DNA of 64,000 nt. Origin: Bradyrhizobium iriomotense (GTDB lineage: Bacteria; Pseudomonadota; Alphaproteobacteria; Rhizobiales; Xanthobacteraceae). The DNA is taken from positions 124,001 to 188,000 of the forward strand of contig NZ_JAFCLP010000010.1 of assembly GCF_018129405.1 (NCBI RefSeq), in the 5' to 3' direction. Positions 54,601 through 63,333 of this stretch are shown in pieces. The notes beneath the pieces are model-generated. The model worked only from the letters and a program-made list of their open reading frames with translations. It had not been told where the DNA came from and searched no databases. The translations under genes were made by a program, and so were the position numbers. Position 1 is the first letter of the stretch, and each line of letters begins with the position of its first letter.

Positions 54601-54783
54601 CATCTCGCGCGCCGTCGCACCCGGCCATACCGTGGTGACCGTCAGGGTCTTGATGGTGAAGGATGGGTCCTCGGCCCGCCCGAGCATGAAGAAGGCATAG
54701 GCGCCCGCAGCTGCCAGCAGGAGGATGAAGAACAGGGTGACGGCCCGTTCGCGAACGGCCAGGGCGGAGAGATTGAAGCGCAT
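51616..54783 (-). CDS. RND-family efflux pump inner-membrane transporter
   Basis: This 1055-residue hydrophobic pump starts at ATG 54783 (AGGAG upstream). The first membrane helix (VTLFFILLLAAAGAYAFFML) and the GRAEDPSFTIKTLTVTTVWPGA opening are typical of AcrB-type transporters of the less-studied multidrug/solvent group. LGALILALGLLVDDAIIAIEVMVVKMEEG (about 440-468) holds the proton-relay aspartates in TM4. A GFLPVGFARSTAGEYAGNIFWV stretch and a second set of helices (from FSTMAMVVLTGPLGLVGVVPALLL) follow. It exports organic molecules with the adaptor encoded upstream and an outer-membrane channel encoded elsewhere. The start overlaps the adaptor stop by 1 nt (TGATG). Confidence 0.94.
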   Translation of the reverse strand: MRFNLSALAVRERAVTLFFILLLAAAGAYAFFMLGRAEDPSFTIKTLTVTTVWPGATAREMQDQVAEPLEKRIQELTWYDRVETTTRPGYAYMTVTLKDSTPPSSVQEEFYQARKKLGDEARKLPSGVLGPFVNDEYSDVSFALYALKAKGMPMRELARQAEIIRQDLLHVPGVKKINILGERPEQIFVEFSYAKLATLGVSATDIVAALQRQNTVTPAGSIDTKGPQVFIRVDGAYDSVQAIADTPIVAAGRTLKLADIAEVRRGYEDPPTYIIRHQGEPTIMLAAVMQEGWNGLALGKALEERSAAIAGTLPLGMTLAKVSDQAVNITSAVDEFMMKFAMALGVVLLVSLLSLGWRVGIVVAAAVPLTLAVVFLIMLETGRFFDRITLGALILALGLLVDDAIIAIEVMVVKMEEGMDRISAAAYAWSHTAAPMLSGTLVTIAGFLPVGFARSTAGEYAGNIFWVVGFALIVSWIVAVIFTPYLGVKMLPAIKPVEGGHHAIYGTPNYQRLRGLITLAVRHKFLTCSIVAVAFALSVVGMGGVKQQFFPTSDRPEVLVEVRLPEGTSIETTTAAVEKLEGWLHDQPEAKIITSYIGQGAPRFFFAMAPELPDPAFAKIVVLTPDAEAREALKHRLRQTVSQGLAPEANVRVTQLVFGPYTPFPVEFRIMGPDPAQLYAISQKALEVMRGVHDARQANRDWGDRTPVLRFIPDQDRLNLIGLSPAEVGRQLQFLLTGIAVTQVREDIRNVPIVARSAGGERLDPARLADFSLMSRDGRAIPLDQVGHSEIRLEEPIMKRRDRTPVVTIRSDINEATQPPEVSKEIKTALQPLIASLPAGYRIELGGSIEEATKANDALATIFPAMIAAMLIVVMLQVRSFSTMAMVVLTGPLGLVGVVPALLLFNQPFGFNAILGLIGLAGILMRNTLILTEQIKENLAAGLDDYHAVIEATVQRTRPVILTALAAVLAFIPLTHSVFWGSMAYTLIGGTAVGTVLILLFLPALYATWFRIKPTADGTHADTTEEAQVRNMNDAHSATASENALSPIVQEQMTA

Positions 54784-55886
54784 CAGTTGCTCCTGGTTTC
54801 CGACGCGGTCCTGACGCGAGCGCCCTCGTGCAGCAGATGAGCCCCTAGGGAAACGATCTGGTCGCCGGACTTCGATCCGGAGATAACGGCCGTCTCGCTG
54901 GTCACGCGCAGAAGCTTGACGGGCTGCAAGCGTACGGTCGAGGTCGCGCCGTCGAAGACCCAAACGCCGGTCGTTCTGCCGTCATCGAGCACGGCTCCGA
55001 GCGGCACCTGGACTTCCGGCTGATGATCCTGGCTTGCAAGCCGAATGGTGACCGTCGCGCCGAGGGGGGCCGCCGCGGCGTCCCCATCGAGCACGTAGCG
55101 GGCCTCATAAGTGCGGGTCTGGGGATCGGCAGAATCCGATAACTGGCGCAGATGCGCGGTAAAGCGGCGCCCGTCGCTCCCGTAGAGGCTTGCCTCGGCG
55201 AGCGATCCGATCGCCGGCCGGGTCGTTTCGGGAAGCGCGACCACAGCTTCACGAGGACCGGACTGTGCCAGCCGAACCACCGCCTGGCCGGCGGCGACGA
55301 CTTGGCCGGGCTCACCGAGCGTTTGGGTGACCGTTCCGTCCGCGTCCGCCACCAGGACGGAATAGGTCGCCTGGTTCTCGGCGACCCCTGCTTCGGCTTC
55401 CGCTGCGGCAAGCTGCGCCTTGGCAGTATCCGATGCGGCCTTCGCCTGCTCGTAGCGTTGCTTCGACGTCCATCCGTCGTTCACCAGATTGGCGTAGCGC
55501 CGCTCGTCGGCGTCGGTCTGAACGACGACTGCACGCGCTGCGGCGACCGCATTGCGCTTCGCTGCGACTGCCAGGCGGAGATCGGTTTCGTCGATCCGCA
55601 TCAGCGGCTGCCCGGCTTTGACCTGCTCGCCGACATTCACGAGTCGTTCGACGATCTTCCCGGCGACGCGAAAACCGAGATTGCTTTCCACCCGCGCGCC
55701 GACGGTCCCCGTGAACCCACGTTCAGATCCGCTGACACGCGCGGCCGTCACCAGACGGACCATCGGGGGCTCCTGCCTGGGATCGATGACCGCGGAGGCT
55801 TCATGGGCGGGGATCGCAAGAGCAACGAAGGTCGCCACCCCTGCTGGGACCAGAATACCGGCGAGCACCGCAACACCCCTTTTCAT
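54783..55886 (-). CDS. RND efflux periplasmic adaptor (membrane fusion protein)
   Basis: The protein has 367 residues from ATG 55886 (GAAAGGAGA upstream). An N-terminal membrane anchor (GVAVLAGILVPAGVATFVALAI) precedes the lipoyl-like half motifs SNLGFRVAGKIVERLVNVGEQVKAGQPLMRID (about 74-105) and the VADADGTVTQTLGEPGQVVAAGQAVVRL stretch. An alpha-helical hairpin lies between them, and a beta-barrel follows. It links the pump to an outer-membrane channel. First gene of the pump operon, divergent from the TetR gene. Confidence 0.94.
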   Translation of the reverse strand: MKRGVAVLAGILVPAGVATFVALAIPAHEASAVIDPRQEPPMVRLVTAARVSGSERGFTGTVGARVESNLGFRVAGKIVERLVNVGEQVKAGQPLMRIDETDLRLAVAAKRNAVAAARAVVVQTDADERRYANLVNDGWTSKQRYEQAKAASDTAKAQLAAAEAEAGVAENQATYSVLVADADGTVTQTLGEPGQVVAAGQAVVRLAQSGPREAVVALPETTRPAIGSLAEASLYGSDGRRFTAHLRQLSDSADPQTRTYEARYVLDGDAAAAPLGATVTIRLASQDHQPEVQVPLGAVLDDGRTTGVWVFDGATSTVRLQPVKLLRVTSETAVISGSKSGDQIVSLGAHLLHEGARVRTASETRSN

Positions 55887-55906
55887 GACCGTCTCCTTTC
55901 GAAATT

Positions 55907-56070
55907 TAGATTGCATGTGATTTCTATAAAGAGATTAGATTTCGATCGCAATCTAAATTAGGGCTTATCACGGGAGCGTGATTGCCAAAGCCGGGGTATT
56001 TGGGCCCTAGGCACGCAAAATCCGGTCGGGTGGATTGATAGATTGCAGTTGAACTCTATACTGGGTATAG
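55907..56070. promoter_or_regulatory. Divergent pump/TetR control region with repeated TAGATTGC elements
   Basis: TAGATTGCA occurs at 55907-55915 and 56039-56047. A dyad TAGATT-N8-AATCTA (55936-55955, halves TAGATTTCG and CGCAATCTA) lies between. A second dyad, CTATAC-TGG-GTATAG, is at 56056-56070, 32 bp before the TetR start. These are likely operators for the adjacent TetR protein controlling the pump and itself. Confidence 0.6.
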
Positions 56071-56101
56071 AAGTCGGACGAAATCCAAATGGAGACCCGC
56101 G

Positions 56102-56680
56102 ATGCGAGTGAGTCGCACCCAGGCGGCCGAGAACCGCCAAACCGTCATCAATGTGGCCAGCCGCCTCTTCAGGGAGCGCGGCTTTGATGGCATCGGCCTA
56201 AAAGATCTGATGAAGGGGGCCGGGCTAACCCAAGGCGCCTTCTACAAGCAGTTCGCATCGAAAGAGGATCTGGCGGTGGAGGCGTCCAGGCGCGCACTGG
56301 AAAGCGCATCCGGCCGATGGTCAGACGCGGCCGCGGCACATCCTGACGATCCACTCGGCGCAGTGATTGCATTCTACCTCAGTGGCGACCATCGCGGAGA
56401 GAAGATGGACGGCTGCCCGATCGTGGCACTTGGTTCGGATGCCGCTCGACAGGGCCCGGAGGTGAAGGCGGAATTCGAAGCAGGAATCAAAGCGCATCTC
56501 GACGTGCTCGATCGGTTTCTCGCCGGGGCTGGCGACGAGGCCTCGCGCAGCAAGGCCATGGCCATTCTCGCGACGATGGTTGGCGCGGTGACGCTATCGC
56601 GAGTGATCAACGACCCTGATCTGGCTCAGGCCGTTCTGGATGCGGCGGCGAAACAGGTTCGAGACGCCGCTGCCACTTGA
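56102..56680 (+). CDS. TetR/AcrR-family transcriptional regulator of the efflux operon
   Basis: The protein has 192 residues. VINVASRLFRERGFDGIGLKDLMKGAGLTQGAFYKQFASKEDLAVEA (about 18-64) is the TetR DNA-binding domain. The C-terminal domain contains GCPIVALGSDAARQGPEVKAEFE, the same subgroup as the TetR protein at 40.3 kb. It is divergent from the RND adaptor gene, the standard layout for a pump repressor. GGAGACC precedes ATG 56102. Confidence 0.92.
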   Translation: MRVSRTQAAENRQTVINVASRLFRERGFDGIGLKDLMKGAGLTQGAFYKQFASKEDLAVEASRRALESASGRWSDAAAAHPDDPLGAVIAFYLSGDHRGEKMDGCPIVALGSDAARQGPEVKAEFEAGIKAHLDVLDRFLAGAGDEASRSKAMAILATMVGAVTLSRVINDPDLAQAVLDAAAKQVRDAAAT

Positions 56681-56756
56681 AAAGGATCGGCCGGTGTTCG
56701 GATTGAGAATGTGCCCGAGCCCCATTCGCTGACTCCAAATAGACGAGAAGAGAACG

Positions 56757-57557
56757 ATGTCGGACATAGCAACGAATAGTTTCGGCGGAAAATGGGCGCT
56801 GATCACGGGGGCCTCGAGTGGCCTCGGCCTCGAGTTCGCAGATATCCTGGCAGCGCAGAAGGTCAATCTCGTGTTGGCGGCTCGACGGCGAGAGCCGATG
56901 GAAAAGCTTGCCTCCGATCTCCGCAGCAAATACGGGGTGGATGTGCTGGTCGAGGCGATCAATCTTGCCGCGCCGGGCGCGGCCAGCCGCCTGAAAAGCA
57001 GTCTCGACGCGAGATCGGTGACGATCGACATCCTGGTGAACAATGCCGGATTCGGCTTGCACGGCGATTTTTTGGACACGCCGATCGAGCAGACCGCGAA
57101 CATGATCCAGCTCAACATCACGACGCTCACAGAGCTGACGCATCTTTTCGGCCGCGACATGGCTCAGCGGCGATCCGGACATATCCTTCTCATCGCCAGC
57201 CTTCTGGCCTTCCAGGCCGTTCCCAGCTACGCGGCCTATGCAGCGACCAAGGCTTACGTGCTGGCCTTTGGCGAGGCTCTGCATGACGAACTCCGTTCGC
57301 ACGGTGTGGTCGTGACCAGTCTCTGCCCAGGACACACCGCGACAGGCTTCGATGCGGCAGCCGGCGCAACCGCATCGAGCTTGCTGCGCCTCCTCACCAT
57401 GAAGCCGCGTCCGGTCGCCGCGAGCGGTATTCGGGCGCTCATGCAAGGAAAGGCCACGGTGATCGCCGGTCTGTCGAACAAGATGGCTGCCTTTTCAAAT
57501 CGTTTGACGCCGCGATCAATGCAAAGGGCTACGATGAAGAGAATAATGGACACCTGA
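56757..57557 (+). CDS. Short-chain dehydrogenase/reductase
   Basis: This 266-residue classical SDR has the cofactor motif TGASSGLG at 17-24, AARRREP suggesting NADP, and NNAGFGLHG (about 96-104). The catalytic serine is in LLIASLLAFQ and the YxxxK motif in SYAAYAATKAYVLAF. The C-terminal 60 residues (RPVAASGIRALMQGKATVIAGLSNKMAAFSNRLTPR) match the DltE/YqjQ-like subgroup of unknown substrate. It lies 76 bp after the TetR gene on the same strand and may share its transcript. Confidence 0.92.
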   Translation: MSDIATNSFGGKWALITGASSGLGLEFADILAAQKVNLVLAARRREPMEKLASDLRSKYGVDVLVEAINLAAPGAASRLKSSLDARSVTIDILVNNAGFGLHGDFLDTPIEQTANMIQLNITTLTELTHLFGRDMAQRRSGHILLIASLLAFQAVPSYAAYAATKAYVLAFGEALHDELRSHGVVVTSLCPGHTATGFDAAAGATASSLLRLLTMKPRPVAASGIRALMQGKATVIAGLSNKMAAFSNRLTPRSMQRATMKRIMDT

Positions 57558-57970
57558 CGGGCGACGACCCGCGTTCGCGCAGGTAGTTTCGAAGAGCGCC
57601 GCCGACAGGTTCGTGAGGCGCCGCACGCCCCGACCAGCGTGGTTGAAATCACTGGAAGAGAAGTCGGCCTCGATCATAAAAATTCCCAAAAGGAACTGCG
57701 GCATATTGCCTGCAGGCTACGTCCATAGCTGATCGCTTTAAGTAGTATCATTGACGGTTCTTATTTAGAACTATATAGAAGCTTGGCTCCGCTGAATTCG
57801 CTGGAGCAAAGCTCGTGGGGAGTTGTAAGCACTCCCCAAAAACGAGCCATCCAAGAATTCGCCGAAGCGGGGGGAAGGTGATGATCGTCGATGGGCGTAC
57901 TCCGAATCGCAACCGCGAGATCAATGGCTCGCACCGAACGTCGCTGGGTTAGAGCGAGTCTGGAGCGCAA
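57558..57970. other. Intergenic region with operator promoter
   Basis: These 413 bp hold no supported gene. The promoter with the shared palindrome is at 57751-57779, leaving a leader of about 185 nt before the Old Yellow Enzyme start. I see no structure in the leader that I can name. Confidence 0.5.
57751..57779 (+). promoter_or_regulatory. Promoter with GTTC-N7-GAAC operator, Old Yellow Enzyme gene
   Basis: TTGACG (57751-57756) and TATAGA (57774-57779) have a 17-nt spacer that starts with the palindrome GTTCTTATTTAGAAC (57757-57771). The layout equals that of the promoters at 12862, 16952 and 17972. Confidence 0.75.
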
Positions 57971-59071
57971 ATGGCGATCGACGTTCTTTTTCGGCCGTTC
58001 ACCTATAAAGGCCTGAACCTGCCAAATCGCGTCGTTATGGCGCCGATGACCCGCTCGTTCTCTCCAAATGGCATTGTTACCGCAGACGTAGCGCAGTATT
58101 ACCGCCGCCGGGCCGAAGGCGGGGTCGGACTTATCATTTCGGAGGGCACGGGGGTTGATCGCCCCGCTTCTTTGAACGACCCGAACGTCCCTCGGTTTCA
58201 CGGCGTACAGGAACTCGCCGGCTGGCGTCGCGTCGTGGACGAAGTGCATGGGGCCGGCGGACTGATGGCGCCCCAGCTTTGGCACGTCGGCGCCGTCCGC
58301 ACGCGCGAGAAAAACTGGCAGCCTCCAGGCGCCTACGACAGCCCTTCGGGTCTTTCGCGACCTGAGAAGAATCTGGGCGTTCCGATGAGCGATGCGGATG
58401 TAGCGGACGCCATTCGGGCTTTCGCGGATGCCGCTCTTGCCGCCAAGTGTTCGAATTTCGATGCTGTCGAGCTGCATGGAGCGCACGGCTATCTGATCGA
58501 CCAGTTTTTCTGGGAAGGGACCAATCGCAGAGAAGATGCGTATGGTGGCAGAGATCTACCCGGGCGAGCGCGTTTTGCCGCCGATATAGTGCGCGCGGTG
58601 CGTAAATCGGTCGGCCCGGAGTTTCCGATATTGCTTCGGATCAGCCAGTGGAAGCAGCAGGACTTCGCCGTAAAGCTCGCCAGAACGCCGCGCGAATTGG
58701 AGGCGTGGTTGGTGCCTCTGCGCGAAGCCGGCGTTGACATTCTTCATTGCTCGCAGCGGCGCTTCTGGGAGGCGGAATTCGAGGGCTCGGATCTGAATTT
58801 CGCCGGGTGGGCGAAAAAGGTGACCGGGCTGCCGACGATTTCGGTCGGCTCAGTGGGACTGACGGGTGAGTTCATTGCCGCGTACGGCGGCGAGAGTTCG
58901 CGACCGGCATCCTTGGACGAACTGATCCGTCGTTTGGACCGAGAGGAATTCGATCTCGTGGCCGTTGGCCGGGCGCTACTTCAGGATCCGCAATGGCTCT
59001 TGAAGGTGCGCGACGGACGAGGCGACGAGCTGATGGCTTTCGATCGGTCTGCCTTTGCGACCTTGAGCTGA
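57971..59071 (+). CDS. NADH:flavin oxidoreductase, Old Yellow Enzyme family
   Basis: This 366-residue FMN TIM barrel has VVMAPMTRSFSPNGIVTADVAQYYRRRAEGGVGLIISEGTG (about 22-62) as its N-terminal FMN region. HGAHGYLIDQFFWEGTNRREDAYGG (about 166-190) holds the substrate-binding His and following Gly/Tyr residues. FDLVAVGRALLQDPQW is the C-terminal phosphate site. Such enzymes reduce activated C=C bonds, nitro groups or enoyl-CoA-like compounds with NAD(P)H. It is single-domain, without the iron-sulfur and Rossmann extension of 2,4-dienoyl-CoA reductase. Its operator places it in the same regulon as the acyl-CoA operon. Confidence 0.93.
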   Translation: MAIDVLFRPFTYKGLNLPNRVVMAPMTRSFSPNGIVTADVAQYYRRRAEGGVGLIISEGTGVDRPASLNDPNVPRFHGVQELAGWRRVVDEVHGAGGLMAPQLWHVGAVRTREKNWQPPGAYDSPSGLSRPEKNLGVPMSDADVADAIRAFADAALAAKCSNFDAVELHGAHGYLIDQFFWEGTNRREDAYGGRDLPGRARFAADIVRAVRKSVGPEFPILLRISQWKQQDFAVKLARTPRELEAWLVPLREAGVDILHCSQRRFWEAEFEGSDLNFAGWAKKVTGLPTISVGSVGLTGEFIAAYGGESSRPASLDELIRRLDREEFDLVAVGRALLQDPQWLLKVRDGRGDELMAFDRSAFATLS

Positions 59072-59265
59072 ACGTCGAAACACGTTGATTGCTCTGTAGA
59101 GCAGCCGCGGAATTGGAGGCGATGCGCAAGTTTGCGGCGTCAAGTCCCGAAAGAACAATGACACAATCAGGAGGGAAAGGTGCGCGAGAAGCGGAGGGGA
59201 TCGGATAGCCGCCGTTGCGGAGCGTGGCCGCCCACCAGTTCGCCGAGCGACAAGGGCGAGACGAG

Positions 59266-60059
<794 letters not shown>

Positions 60060-60063
<4 letters not shown>

Positions 60064-60773
60064 CGACACTGCTCAACGTCAAGGACCTGCGCGCCTATTA
60101 CGGCCAGGTCCAGGCGCTCCATGGCCTGTCCTTCTCCCTTAACGAAGGCTCCCTGACCACGCTCTTGGGCGCCAACGGCGCTGGCAAGACCACCACGCTG
60201 CGCGCGATCTGCAACATGGTGCGCTCGACCGGCGGCATCGAGTTCGACGGCAAGCCGCTGAACAACCGCTCCACCGAGAGCATCGTGCGGTTCGGCATCG
60301 CCCATGTGCCGCAGGGCCGCGGCACCTTCACCACCATGACGGTGGAGGAGAATCTCCAGCTCGGGGCCATCACTCGGAAGGACAGCGCCGGCATCGTCTC
60401 GGACATCGAGCGCATGTACGCGCATTTCCCGGTGCTCAAGCAGCGCCACACCCAGCAGGCCGGCACGCTGTCCGGCGGCGAGCAGCAGATGCTCGCGGTC
60501 GCCCGCGCCCTGATGCTGCGGCCGCGGCTGATGCTGCTGGACGAGCCGTCCTTCGGCCTCGCACCGCTGGTCGTGCGCGACCTGTTCGGCATCCTCGGCA
60601 AGATCAACCGCGAGGACAAGGTATCGATCCTGGTGGTCGAGCAGAACGCCCAGCTCGCGCTCGAGCTCGCCGACCAGGCCTATGTGATCGAGACCGGGCG
60701 CATCGTGATGTCGGGCAACGCCAAGGACATCGCGAACAACGAAGAAATCCGCAAATCCTATCTGGGTTACTGA
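60060..60773 (+). CDS. livF: Branched-chain-type ABC transporter ATPase, LivF-like
   Basis: The protein has 237 residues from ATG 60060. Walker A is GANGAGKTT (about 36-44), the ABC signature LSGGEQQM, and Walker B MLLDEPSFGLAP. HVPQGRGTFTTMTVEENL is the LivF Q-loop region. The open frame extends far upstream in the LivG shadow, but homology begins at the ATG overlapping the livG stop. Second ATPase of the transporter. Confidence 0.94.
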
Positions 60774-60786
60774 GGGAGCCGGGACA

Positions 60787-61665
60787 ATGGAGCTGTTCAC
60801 CAACCAGGTCCTGGCCGGCATCGCCACGGGCGCGATCTATGCCTGCATGGCGCTCGCCGTGGTCATGATCTACCAGGCCATCGACCATCTCAACTTCGCG
60901 CAAGGCGAGATGGCGATGTTCTCGACCTTCATCTCCTGGCAGCTGATGCAGTGGGGTGTGTCCTATTGGGCCGCCTTCCTGATCACGCTGGCATTCTCCT
61001 TCGTCGCCGGCATCGCGATCGAACGTATCCTGTTCAAGCCGCTTGCGAAGGCGCCGGTGCTGACCAACGTCGCCGGCTTCATCGCGCTGTTCGCGATCAT
61101 CAACTCGTCGGCCGGCCTGATCTGGGACTTCACCATCAAGCAATATCCGACCCCGTTCGGCTCCGCGCCGTTCCTGGGCAGCCAGCTGATCTCGACCCAC
61201 CAGGCCGGCATGATCGGCGTCACCGTGCTGCTGCTGCTCGGCCTTTACTTCTTCTTCCAGTATACGCGGATCGGTCTTGCGATGCGCGCCGCCGCGTCGG
61301 TGCCTGAATCGGCCCGCCTCGTCGGCATCAACACGAGCTGGATGATCGCGCTCGGCTGGGGCATGGCGACCGCGATCGGCTCGATCGCCGGCATGCTGAT
61401 CGCACCGGTGGTGTTCCTGGAGCCCAACATGATGGGCGGCGTCTTGATCTACGGCTTTGCCGCGGCGGTGCTCGGCGGGCTCTCCAGCCCGTTCGGTGCC
61501 GTGGTTGGCGGCTTCCTGGTCGGCGTCTTCGAGAACCTCGCCGGCACCTACATCCCCGGCGTCGGCAACGAGCTGAAGCTCCCGATCGCGCTCGCGCTGA
61601 TCATCTCCGTCCTGGTCGTCAAACCCGCCGGCCTGTTCGGCCGGCACATCGTCAAGCGAGTTTGA
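60787..61665 (+). CDS. livH: Branched-chain-type ABC transporter permease, LivH-like
   Basis: This 292-residue inner-membrane permease has about eight hydrophobic segments. The N-terminus MELFTNQVLAGIATGAIYACMALAVVMIYQAIDHLNFAQGEMAMFSTF is the LivH signature. ESARLVGINTSWMIALGWGMATAIGSIAGML (about 175-205) is the loop that contacts the ATPases. It starts 13 bp after livF (GGGAGCC upstream) and ends 2 bp before livM. Confidence 0.94.
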   Translation: MELFTNQVLAGIATGAIYACMALAVVMIYQAIDHLNFAQGEMAMFSTFISWQLMQWGVSYWAAFLITLAFSFVAGIAIERILFKPLAKAPVLTNVAGFIALFAIINSSAGLIWDFTIKQYPTPFGSAPFLGSQLISTHQAGMIGVTVLLLLGLYFFFQYTRIGLAMRAAASVPESARLVGINTSWMIALGWGMATAIGSIAGMLIAPVVFLEPNMMGGVLIYGFAAAVLGGLSSPFGAVVGGFLVGVFENLAGTYIPGVGNELKLPIALALIISVLVVKPAGLFGRHIVKRV

Positions 61666-61667
61666 TC

Positions 61668-62687
61668 ATGAGCGCAGCAGAAGAAGTCGTTGCCGAAGGC
61701 CACCAGGCGGTCGAGGCGGTTCCGAAGCGGGCCATGACGCTGGGTACCGGCACCTCGCTGGTGGTGCTGGCGGCGCTGTTGATCGTGCCGATGTTCGTCA
61801 AGAACTTCATCATCTTCCAGATGACGATGCTCCTGATCTACGGGCTCGCCGTGCTGGCGCTCAACATCCTGACCGGCGGAAGCGGCCAGTTCTCGCTCGG
61901 CCAGAGCGCGTTCTACGCCGTCGGCGCCTACACGACCGCGGTGCTGATGGAGCACTTCAACGTCAACTACGCGCTGACCTTGCCGACCGCTGGGGTCATC
62001 TGTTTCGCAGTCGGCTTCCTGTTCGGCAAGCCGGCGCTGCGGCTTTCCGGTGTCTATCTTGCGCTTGCGACCTTCGCCCTCGCGACAGCCATGCCTCAGC
62101 TCCTCAAGCTGAATGTTTTGGAGCATTGGACCGGCGGCGTGCAGGGCCTTATCGTGACCAAACCGGATGCTCCATTCGGCATTCCATTAAGCCAAGATAC
62201 CTGGTTTTACTACTTTACTCTCGCGATCGTGCTCGCGATCTACATCTTCTCGGTGAACCTGCTGCGCTCCCGCTCAGGCCGCGCCTTCATGGCGATCCGC
62301 GACAACGAGATCGCGGCCTCGGCGATGGGCGTCGACGTCGCACTCTACAAGACCTTGGCCTTCGGGGTGTCCGCCGGCATCACCGGTGTCGCCGGCTCGC
62401 TCGGCGCCATCGCCGTGCAGTTCGTCGCGCCAGACAGCTTCACTTTCACGCTCGCCATCTCGCTGTTCCTCGGGATGGTGGTCGGCGGGGTCGGTTGGCT
62501 GCCTGGCTCGATCGTAGGCGCGGCCTTCATCATATTCGTGCCGAATATCGCGGAAGGAATCTCCAAAGGCCTCTCAGGGGCAGTGTTCGGCGTGCTCCTG
62601 TTCCTCGTCATCTATCTCGTACCGCACGGAGCCAGGCAGGTCGCTCTACTTTCCCAGAATCTGCTCCCAAGACGAACGAAAGACTAG
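61668..62687 (+). CDS. livM: Branched-chain-type ABC transporter permease, LivM-like
   Basis: The protein has 339 residues from ATG 61668. After a polar N-terminus of about 25 residues come the membrane helices and GGSGQFSLGQSAFYAVGAYTTAVLM (about 69-93), the LivM signature. MAIRDNEIAASAMGVDVALYKTLAFGVSAGITGVAGSLGA (about 208-247) is the ATPase-coupling region. GC content drops within the gene after about 62110. No binding-protein gene follows, so the transporter must borrow one, possibly the product of 13.0 or 45.4 kb. Confidence 0.93.
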   Translation: MSAAEEVVAEGHQAVEAVPKRAMTLGTGTSLVVLAALLIVPMFVKNFIIFQMTMLLIYGLAVLALNILTGGSGQFSLGQSAFYAVGAYTTAVLMEHFNVNYALTLPTAGVICFAVGFLFGKPALRLSGVYLALATFALATAMPQLLKLNVLEHWTGGVQGLIVTKPDAPFGIPLSQDTWFYYFTLAIVLAIYIFSVNLLRSRSGRAFMAIRDNEIAASAMGVDVALYKTLAFGVSAGITGVAGSLGAIAVQFVAPDSFTFTLAISLFLGMVVGGVGWLPGSIVGAAFIIFVPNIAEGISKGLSGAVFGVLLFLVIYLVPHGARQVALLSQNLLPRRTKD

Positions 62688-62705
62688 GGGCGCATAGGCG
62701 TTCGC

Positions 62706-62798
62706 ATGACTCTTAGAGACGAGACCTTCTGGATCATCGCGCCCGGCGCCGGCGTCCTGCTGCTTCTGGACGCGATGATATTGCTCATTGGAAGGTGA
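62706..62798 (+). CDS. Possible 30-residue membrane peptide
   Basis: An open frame of 30 codons begins 18 bp after livM: MTLRDETFWIIAPGAG, then a hydrophobic run (VLLLLDAMILLIGR) able to span the membrane once. The ribosome site is weak (AGGCG). It could be a small protein of the transporter operon or chance; I know no family. Confidence 0.25.
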   Translation: MTLRDETFWIIAPGAGVLLLLDAMILLIGR

Positions 62799-63333
62799 GG
62801 GTGCGACGTGCTGGGTCATGCACTCGGTTTGGAGCGGCGTCGACGAAGACGTGGTGAATTTACAGACTGCCGACGCCTTGTCGGCGGCTAAATATGCACT
62901 TCCTCATGCCGCCCGGCATCACGCCCGTGGAATTGTGATGTCGTGCGGCCACACCAACCCGGCTGTGATCCAACTGCTGGCCGACGTGCTGCCCGGCTAT
63001 GGCCTGACGCCCTACGTGGTGCAGCGCGAGAGCATGGGCTTCATCTTCAACCGAATCTGGGCCGCGCTCAAACGCGAGACGCTGGCCGTGGTATCGGAGG
63101 GTGTCGCGTCGGCGGAGGTGGTGAATGCCATTTACAGTCAAGCCACGGGTTCGCAGCGGGGCCCGTTCCGCCTCATGGACGCGGTGGGACTGGACGTGGT
63201 GCTTAGCATTGACGAGAATTATGCTCAGCATCGGCTCGGCCTGCCCGAGGGGCCACGCATTTTACTGAAGAAGATGATCTCTGAGGGCCGCTTTGGCGTG
63301 AAGAGCAGTCGAGGGTTCTATGACTATCAATAA
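62788..63333 (+). pseudogene. Truncated 3-hydroxyacyl-CoA dehydrogenase (NAD domain lost)
   Basis: From about residue 50 the frame matches the end of the NAD-binding domain (MSCGHTNPAVIQLLADVLPGYGLTPYVVQRE) and then the whole C-terminal domain (GFIFNRIWAALKRETLAVVSEGVAS ... GPFRLMDAVGLDVVLSIDENYA ... GVKSSRGFYDYQ). The first 150 or more residues, with the nucleotide loop and catalytic His-Glu region, are missing, and the preceding 45 codons look random. The break lies right behind the liv genes, suggesting a deletion or insertion joint there. It is probably inactive. Confidence 0.75.
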
